From positions 1 to 10,353 of the forward strand of contig JANWIU010000047.1 in assembly GCA_025449725.1 (NCBI GenBank): 10,353 nt of DNA. Direction: 5' to 3'. The DNA comes from Pseudobdellovibrio sp. (GTDB taxonomy: Bacteria; Bdellovibrionota; Bdellovibrionia; Bdellovibrionales; Bdellovibrionaceae). Below the pieces are notes generated by a model. It was not told where the DNA came from, did no database searches, and saw only the letters and a program-made list of their open reading frames with translations. Both the position numbers and the translations under genes were made by a program. The number at the start of each line of letters is the position of its first letter. Position 1 is the stretch's first letter. Shown here piece by piece: positions 6,015-10,353 of this stretch.

Positions 6015-6935
6015 ATGAAATTAATTTTTATTGCCACAATCTTTTTGGCATACAGAGCTATGGCTGTTTGTCCTGATACAACTCTTAATGAATCGACCAC
6101 TGATTGCCCTTGGGCAGAAATGGCCCGGCAGATTTCTGATGAGAAGAAATCCTGTGATGAAGTCTTTAAAAATAGCGCTCCTGCTATTGTTGAACAGTTA
6201 AAAAAAGACTCTCTAGCGAAAGATCTCCTGAACCTATGGGGCCAAGCTAAGAATTTTGATGAAGGCGCAAAAGCAGTCATTGTGAAAAATGAAATTCTCC
6301 AATGCCTTTCTAAAAAGTTGAAATTAAAAAATGCGATCACGGAAAGACCTGACTTCAATGTGATTCATGCAGGCCTGCAACACACCTATGCCTACATGTT
6401 CAGTAACCTGATCACCAAATACGGCTTTAAACGGGACCGCTGGACAAAGGATGATTTACGCGTGGGGCTTGGGCTGACTCCGGGATTATTAAGCCCGCAG
6501 GCCGGTGACGGCGCCTTTTTATCGAATGTGACTTATCTGTTTGCAAAGCTGACTTTCGGAACTGATAAATTAAAAGCACAACCTAATGTTGCTAAAGAGA
6601 TTCTGAAACTTGATGTGAAAAACTATTTTGTTCGCCACCTTCGCGAAATCATAAATGATAAGCCTTTTACAATTCATACGCATTTTGTAAAATTAAATAC
6701 CGAAAAGCTGTCATCTAAAAATACTCATCTTTTAATATATTGGATTGAAAATAGAAAATTAAAAAGGAATCAGTTTATTTCAGGATTCCCTGTAGATACG
6801 GCAACAGTTGAAAAGGCGTTCGATCCGCAAAATCTTGGCCCAGGTAAGCCGATAACTACACGTTATAATGCCTGGTTACCCGAAGTTACCGACAGTACTT
6901 CACCGCTTTTGGGTTTAAGAGAAGAAGTTAAATAA
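6015..6935 (+). CDS. Secreted protein of unknown function, third gene of the envelope cluster
   Basis: A 306-residue protein. MKLIFIATIFLAYRAMA (1-17) is a signal peptide with an AMA-V cleavage site. C19 follows soon after, but AMAVC is not a proper lipobox, so a soluble exported protein is more likely than a lipoprotein. Mature cysteines at 19, 31, 47 and 97 all fall in the first third, suggesting a disulfide-held N-terminal domain, and none occur after that. The middle and C-terminal parts (about 110-300) mix helical and strand-like stretches with no catalytic motif I recognise. AGGAAA lies six bases before the ATG, supporting the start. The gene sits 8 bases after the membrane protein and is the last plus-strand gene of the cluster. 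Its stop directly abuts the stop of the opposing transglutaminase-like gene. No function assigned. Confidence 0.82.
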   Translation: MKLIFIATIFLAYRAMAVCPDTTLNESTTDCPWAEMARQISDEKKSCDEVFKNSAPAIVEQLKKDSLAKDLLNLWGQAKNFDEGAKAVIVKNEILQCLSKKLKLKNAITERPDFNVIHAGLQHTYAYMFSNLITKYGFKRDRWTKDDLRVGLGLTPGLLSPQAGDGAFLSNVTYLFAKLTFGTDKLKAQPNVAKEILKLDVKNYFVRHLREIINDKPFTIHTHFVKLNTEKLSSKNTHLLIYWIENRKLKRNQFISGFPVDTATVEKAFDPQNLGPGKPITTRYNAWLPEVTDSTSPLLGLREEVK

Positions 6936-6959
6936 TCAGGATTTCTTTTTTCTTAACCC
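6911..6959. terminator. Possible bidirectional hairpin across the convergent stops
   Basis: GGGTTTAAGAGAAGA at 6911-6925 pairs with TTTTTTCTTAACCC at 6946-6959 as about 14 base pairs with one bulged T and two G-T wobbles, leaving a 20-base loop that contains both stop codons. Symmetry would allow it to act on both strands. There is no clean T-run after either arm, and both arms are coding, so a classical Rho-independent terminator is doubtful. Confidence 0.3.
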
Positions 6960-7580
6960 GTAAGTGCCGGCTTTGAAGCTGCGCTCATCGATGCGGGTTA
7001 AGTTACGTTCCATTTTAGGTGTCAGTAATTTTGTATGAGGGATTTCAAGAAGATGTTCGGCAATAAACCAAACATCGTCTTCGCTGGTCATCCAGTTTAA
7101 CTTATCAAATCGTGAAAGGTTCACCGGCCTGGTTGAAAAGTTTCGAAGAGTTCGTTCACGCCTTTTATTAAAGTAATCGTTAAAATAGCTGAGAGCCAGT
7201 TCCCGCAATGATTTATGAATGGGCGGTCTGTAGCGGCAGCCGGCGTAATTCGATGAAGCGATAGCGCCCCAGCCACCATCCTGATTGAAAACAGCAATAA
7301 CATGATCAGTATCGTTCTTTGCTTCAAGATCTAATATAAGCGGCGGATACCCGTTGTATCTTAGTGCTGCTGCTGCGAATATTGCGCCTTCTAAACAATG
7401 GGCCGTCCGGTGCTGAATGACTTTTCTAGGAGAAAACGAAGTGTCTGCCAAGTGGTAAGGAATTGAATCCAGAAATTTCTGAATTCCGTGAGGACTCTTT
7501 AAAGATTTTAAAAATTTGATTTCGGAAGCCGAAAAAGTTTCCAAATTATCCGGCCCGTTTTGTTTGAACCTGCGAATCAA
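6936..7580 (-). CDS. Transglutaminase-like cysteine-protease-fold protein
   Basis: A 214-residue cytoplasmic-looking protein without signal peptide or membrane helix. TAHCLEGAIFAAAALR (59-74) carries the candidate nucleophile C62 at the start of a helix, as in the transglutaminase-like (papain-like) fold, and DTDHVIAVF (90-98) gives the paired H93. The third position is unusual: after GGWG the sequence is AIASSN where the fold often has a D-P-T turn, so the catalytic Asp is missing or replaced (S109, S110 or N111). From memory, a bacterial family with WGAI.K.N and a following LRELALSYF-like block exists, which this fits. The last 90 residues are very basic. The start is TTG 7580, since TAA lies seven codons upstream; TTG at 7544 is an alternative. 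The first 35 bases overlap the response-regulator gene, implying co-translation. It may be a protease, amidase or crosslinking enzyme; the substrate is unknown. Confidence 0.75.
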   Translation of the reverse strand: MIRRFKQNGPDNLETFSASEIKFLKSLKSPHGIQKFLDSIPYHLADTSFSPRKVIQHRTAHCLEGAIFAAAALRYNGYPPLILDLEAKNDTDHVIAVFNQDGGWGAIASSNYAGCRYRPPIHKSLRELALSYFNDYFNKRRERTLRNFSTRPVNLSRFDKLNWMTSEDDVWFIAEHLLEIPHTKLLTPKMERNLTRIDERSFKAGTYGLRKKKS

Positions 7581-7947
7581 AAACGGCCTGAACCTGTTTT
7601 AATAATGTATAAATGCTGAATGGCTTTTCTAAGTAGTAACAATTTTTCCCTGCGGTTCCATTTTTAGGTAAAATGCCGCCGGAAATAAAGACAACAGGAA
7701 CCTCTGGCATTTGAGAATTTACGAGACGCGCGTTCAATTCATTCGCAAAATCAAAACCTGACTTGTCGGTCAGCCCTACATCCGTTACCAATAAATCCAA
7801 CTGAGGATTTTGCATGGCTAACAAGGCTTCAGTTGCACTGGTATACAGAGTCACCCGATAGCCGTGTGCAGTTAATAATTCCTGGCAAATCTCGCCAAGG
7901 GCGGCTTCGTCTTCAACTAATACGATATGTCTTGAATTCAAGTTCAT
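7546..7947 (-). CDS. Single-domain response regulator (receiver only)
   Basis: A 133-residue CheY-like receiver. HIVLVEDE (7-14) gives the acidic magnesium-binding pair E12 and D13. D56 in LLVTDVGL is the phosphoacceptor. S89 in VVFISGG is the switch Ser/Thr, and K108 in LEKPF is the invariant Lys. GFDFANEL (64-71) follows helix 3 in the normal way. There is no DNA-binding or enzymatic output domain; after about residue 123 only a short basic tail remains. It must therefore act by protein contact, like CheY or Spo0F, or as a phosphate relay. No histidine kinase is present in the window. Its end overlaps the transglutaminase-like gene, making that protein a plausible partner or target. The start ATG at 7947 is preceded by an A+T-rich stretch without a clear Shine-Dalgarno. 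The gene is preceded by a 154-base gap that should hold its promoter. Confidence 0.93.
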   Translation of the reverse strand: MNLNSRHIVLVEDEAALGEICQELLTAHGYRVTLYTSATEALLAMQNPQLDLLVTDVGLTDKSGFDFANELNARLVNSQMPEVPVVFISGGILPKNGTAGKNCYYLEKPFSIYTLLKQVQAVFDSQVQTKRAG

Positions 7948-8052
7948 TACTTTATATTGGCGGAAAAAATATTAATTCTAAATTTAAAATTTACCAATTA
8001 GACCTAAGACGTATGAAAATCGTTGTTTATTAAATAAATGATATCTGAAATA

Positions 8053-8073
8053 CCTTAGGCGCCCCGACCAAGG
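8053..8073 (-). terminator. Candidate terminator hairpin after the thioesterase gene
   Basis: In the minus-strand transcript CCTTGG...CCTAAGG forms a six-pair stem (one G-T) with a G+C-rich loop, about 30 bases after the thioesterase stop. It is followed by an interrupted T-rich stretch (TATTTCAGATATCATTTATTT). It is weaker than a standard terminator but placed where the 8102-10353 transcript should end. Confidence 0.35.
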
Positions 8074-8101
8074 CCCGTGACAGCCTGCTATCGCCAATCC
8101 G

Positions 8102-8521
8102 TTATTTGTATATGGCGATCCAGATTTCTTCAAGATCCGCAACTAAAACTCCGGATCCATCGTAAGCCTTTGAGTTAACAAAAATTTTGCGGTCTTTTTT
8201 TTCTTTCAAGACCGTAACGATTCGGACAGTCCCTTGCTTTACCGGCGCCAGATACCTAATGGTTGAAGTTCCTGTTGCCGCAGCTTTGAATGGCTCGTCA
8301 AGAATGGCATGAACGAACATCCCTTGGGCGCTGTCCATAACGGAATACAAAGCACCGCCGTGAAGAATTCTATTTGGATTAAAGTGATTCTCGGATACGT
8401 CGTATTCGTAAATACATTCTGTAAGCGATAAGGAAACAAAGCGGGCCCCCATCGTAGAGCCCATTCTGTCGTTCTCGATAAACCGCTTTGTATAATCCGG
8501 CAGTTCCGCTTCGGTTTTCAT
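8102..8521 (-). CDS. PaaI/YdiI-type hotdog-fold acyl-CoA thioesterase
   Basis: A 139-residue single hotdog domain, the standard length for the PaaI-like thioesterase family, which hydrolyses acyl- or aryl-CoA to free acid and CoA in the cytoplasm. The diagnostic helix motif is NRILHGGALYSVMDSAQG (50-67): HGG with the following D63 as catalytic acid, matching the family's HGG..a.l.D...g pattern. The later strands (STIRYLAPVKQGTV, about 86-99, then KIFVNSKAYD and LVADLEEIWI) follow the expected hotdog order. No transmembrane or export signal. The ATG comes one base after the stop of the metzincin gene (TAG-A-ATG), so translation is probably coupled to it; no good Shine-Dalgarno is visible. The substrate cannot be told from sequence. 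Its pairing with a protease gene is probably operon convenience, not a shared pathway. Confidence 0.9.
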   Translation of the reverse strand: MKTEAELPDYTKRFIENDRMGSTMGARFVSLSLTECIYEYDVSENHFNPNRILHGGALYSVMDSAQGMFVHAILDEPFKAAATGTSTIRYLAPVKQGTVRIVTVLKEKKDRKIFVNSKAYDGSGVLVADLEEIWIAIYK

Positions 8522-8522
8522 T

Positions 8523-10353
8523 CTACTCGAGCAAACCTTTGATTTTCTTATTATTTAAAACCCACTGCAGACTTTCTCTGTCCAGCTCTGTTAGATCGAT
8601 TTGACTGATGTCTCCAAGGCGTGAAAACTCCTCATCCATTAAAGAAGATGCTTTTTGCTTTTCGATGAAACCCCAGTCGACCGCTTTACCTGATCCGGTT
8701 AAAGTTTTTGCTGCACTCACACGGATCTGCTGAGAATACTTGTAAACAGGGAGCTCCACCGCTTTTTCTTCTTTGGATTTCAAAACAACTTTAGAAGATA
8801 TCTTTTCTTCAGCGTTTTTACTTAATGCGAATTTTTCAAATCGTTTTAAGTTAAATGAAGCCAGTTCATACGTCAGATCATTATCGGCCCACGGTGCCGG
8901 CTCATCTTCATCCGGATTTACGTTGCCTGAAAGTGCTTTCAGCTCTCCGAGGATTAAAGCTTCTTTCACTTTTGGTGCAATGATTTTTACGTTTTCAATC
9001 ATCAAGGCTTTTTCTTCGTCTGAAAACGAATACTGAGTGCCATCGCGGCGTGTACCCGAATTAAAAAACGGATCTTCCAAAAGCTGTGTGAATTTTTGAA
9101 CCAATTCTTGATCGTAATTTTCGCTGATGCCGCCGGCTACTTCTTCAAGCCCGCCAAGCCGCGCGAATTCACCCAACAAGAATTCTTTTTCTTGCCGTTC
9201 AATCTCTGCTCTTTTAGTTACAAGCGTCGGTCTGTTCGGATTGATTACAGCTATAAAATGCTGACCTTGCTTTAATGACCCGATCAACTGATTAAATTCA
9301 TTCAGCGCACGGCCAACCAGTTCATCCGGAGTTAAATTCACTTCAGATACCGGAACCAGGTCTGCTTTAGAATCGTCGGCATATTTAGAACGTGCAATAA
9401 TGCGGTTTAATAACCTTGCGGCAATTCCATTTACTTCAGCTTTGTAAGCACCGGCAACAGCAGAAATTCCTGATTTTCCCGCGTCGCCCTGCTTACAGTC
9501 CTGGTAAAGCTCTAAATCTGAATCTGTACAGAAAAGCGGGCGGTTTTCAGTCGGAGGTTTTACACCTTTATATAAAGCTGCAACAGCCATAAGGTCGTAA
9601 CTTAATGCCGGTCCACCAGTACGAAAGTTATCGCCGTTGATGGCGCTTTCATCGAAACGGGAATATTCCATTACAGAGCTTGAAGTTACAACACCCTGTG
9701 GTGCTTTTTTATTTTTATAATAGGAAAGCAAAATATCTTTTCGATCTTTGAAATCATAGTTCGCAGCCAGATTGCCGGCAAAATTGTGGCGCATTCCTAG
9801 AACGTGACCCAGTTCATGTGCGACAACTTCATAAACGTAATCTTCAACAGCTTTTTGCATAGCCTCTTCTGAAATATCAATGTTGGATTCGCGGCCGGCA
9901 AAATCATTTTGAATATTGCGGTTACATAACTTTGAAGATTTAAATCCCTTTAATGAATAGGATTTCGGATGTGTACCTTCTGTTTGACGAACCCGTCTTG
10001 AAACGGCCATGTTCATAAAACCCGAGGGCATAAAAATCTGTGCGCTGGTGACCTCACCTGACCGTGGATCAACATGAGAATCCGCGTAAGCAAAACCGGC
10101 TTCGTCCCAATCAACCCATTGGATGATATTCATGTCGAACTTCGGCGCGCTTACAGATTTATCTTCAAGTTGAGTCACTTCAATAACGTCTTCGCCAAAA
10201 GCTTTATTCCAATAAAGCAGTGCATTTTTGAAAAGCTCTCGGTATTTTTCAGGTGTGTTAGCCGATACTGAAAATTTAATTTTCTTTTTTTCATTCCACT
10301 TCATGGCGTAAATAACAGTTGTGCCGTCCGCCTTTAAAATGGGATTAGCCTCA
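8523..10353 (-). CDS. Zinc-dependent metalloprotease of metzincin type, 5' end outside window
   Basis: The frame is open to the window edge. Upstream of the ATG at 10304, codons read EANPILKADGTTVIYA with no stop, in the style of this family, so that ATG is internal and 609 codons of a longer protein are visible. Numbered from that Met, conserved blocks are WNKAFG (32-37), IIQWVDWDEAGFAYADS (60-76) and VDPRSGEVTSAQI (78-90). The zinc site is HELGHVLGMRH (163-173; bases 9786-9818), a complete HExxHxxGxxH metzincin motif, and VMEY (211-214) supplies the Met-turn. This order fits the bacterial DUF5117/DUF4953 zinc-dependent metalloprotease group. The second half (about 270-593) is charged and helical with no motif I know. 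C127, C259 and C270 are the only cysteines noted. The signal sequence, if any, lies upstream of the window; export is inferred from the family. The thioesterase gene follows one base after the stop. Confidence 0.9.
   Translation of the reverse strand, partial: EANPILKADGTTVIYAMKWNEKKKIKFSVSANTPEKYRELFKNALLYWNKAFGEDVIEVTQLEDKSVSAPKFDMNIIQWVDWDEAGFAYADSHVDPRSGEVTSAQIFMPSGFMNMAVSRRVRQTEGTHPKSYSLKGFKSSKLCNRNIQNDFAGRESNIDISEEAMQKAVEDYVYEVVAHELGHVLGMRHNFAGNLAANYDFKDRKDILLSYYKNKKAPQGVVTSSSVMEYSRFDESAINGDNFRTGGPALSYDLMAVAALYKGVKPPTENRPLFCTDSDLELYQDCKQGDAGKSGISAVAGAYKAEVNGIAARLLNRIIARSKYADDSKADLVPVSEVNLTPDELVGRALNEFNQLIGSLKQGQHFIAVINPNRPTLVTKRAEIERQEKEFLLGEFARLGGLEEVAGGISENYDQELVQKFTQLLEDPFFNSGTRRDGTQYSFSDEEKALMIENVKIIAPKVKEALILGELKALSGNVNPDEDEPAPWADNDLTYELASFNLKRFEKFALSKNAEEKISSKVVLKSKEEKAVELPVYKYSQQIRVSAAKTLTGSGKAVDWGFIEKQKASSLMDEEFSRLGDISQIDLTELDRESLQWVLNNKKIKGLLE

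Noticed and set aside
5870..6358. Minus-strand open frame of 162 codons across the end of the membrane protein and start of the 6015 gene
   Set aside because: It is antisense to two genes that have good starts and export signals; its sequence is low-complexity Phe/Ser-rich, as expected for a mirror frame.
7833..8033. Plus-strand open frame of 66 codons reaching into the 7948-8101 gap
   Set aside because: Most of it lies antisense to the response regulator, it has no Shine-Dalgarno and no protein-like pattern.
8239..8439. Second open frame inside the thioesterase gene
   Set aside because: Same-strand shadow in another frame; the hotdog motif frame is clearly the coding one.
1..10353. Mobile element, defense island, CRISPR array, tRNA or phage signature
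   Set aside because: No transposase, integrase, terminal or direct repeats, spacer arrays or tRNA cloverleaf were recognised; gene content and composition look like ordinary chromosome.

Overview
This is chromosomal DNA from a Gram-negative bacterium, most likely a Bdellovibrionota predator or relative. That placement is inference from protein style (many exported zinc peptidases and secreted orphan proteins), moderate A+T content and occasional TTG starts; there is no rRNA or marker gene to prove it. Coding density is very high. I see no tRNA, rRNA, insertion sequence, CRISPR array or prophage gene.

Layout. (1) Positions 1-3200, minus strand: an M13 (neprilysin/PepO-type) exported zinc peptidase, a D-Ala-D-Ala-ligase-like ATP-grasp enzyme 39 bases downstream, and the first 51 codons of a lipoyl-less 2-oxo-acid dehydrogenase E2-type acyltransferase that overlaps the ligase end and leaves the window. 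(2) Positions 3323-4493, plus strand: a PAP2-superfamily membrane enzyme overlapping a TMEM175-family potassium channel, divergent from the M13 gene. (3) Positions 4614-6935, plus strand: a tight three-gene run of envelope proteins (a secreted HEARH-motif putative metallopeptidase, a single-pass membrane protein with a TTG start, and a secreted protein of unknown function). This is the least explained part of the window. (4) Positions 6936-7947, minus strand: a single-domain response regulator overlapping a transglutaminase-like cysteine protein, whose stop codon directly abuts that of the preceding plus-strand gene. (5) Positions 8102-10353, minus strand: a large metzincin-type zinc metalloprotease (5' end outside the window) followed one base later by a PaaI-like hotdog thioesterase.

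Taken together, the window holds three unrelated HExxH proteins plus envelope-lipid, ion-channel and cell-wall-precursor-type functions. This looks like an ordinary chromosomal stretch with an envelope and proteolysis bias, not a mobile island. The candidates for something undescribed are the three-gene secreted cassette and the response-regulator/transglutaminase-like pair.
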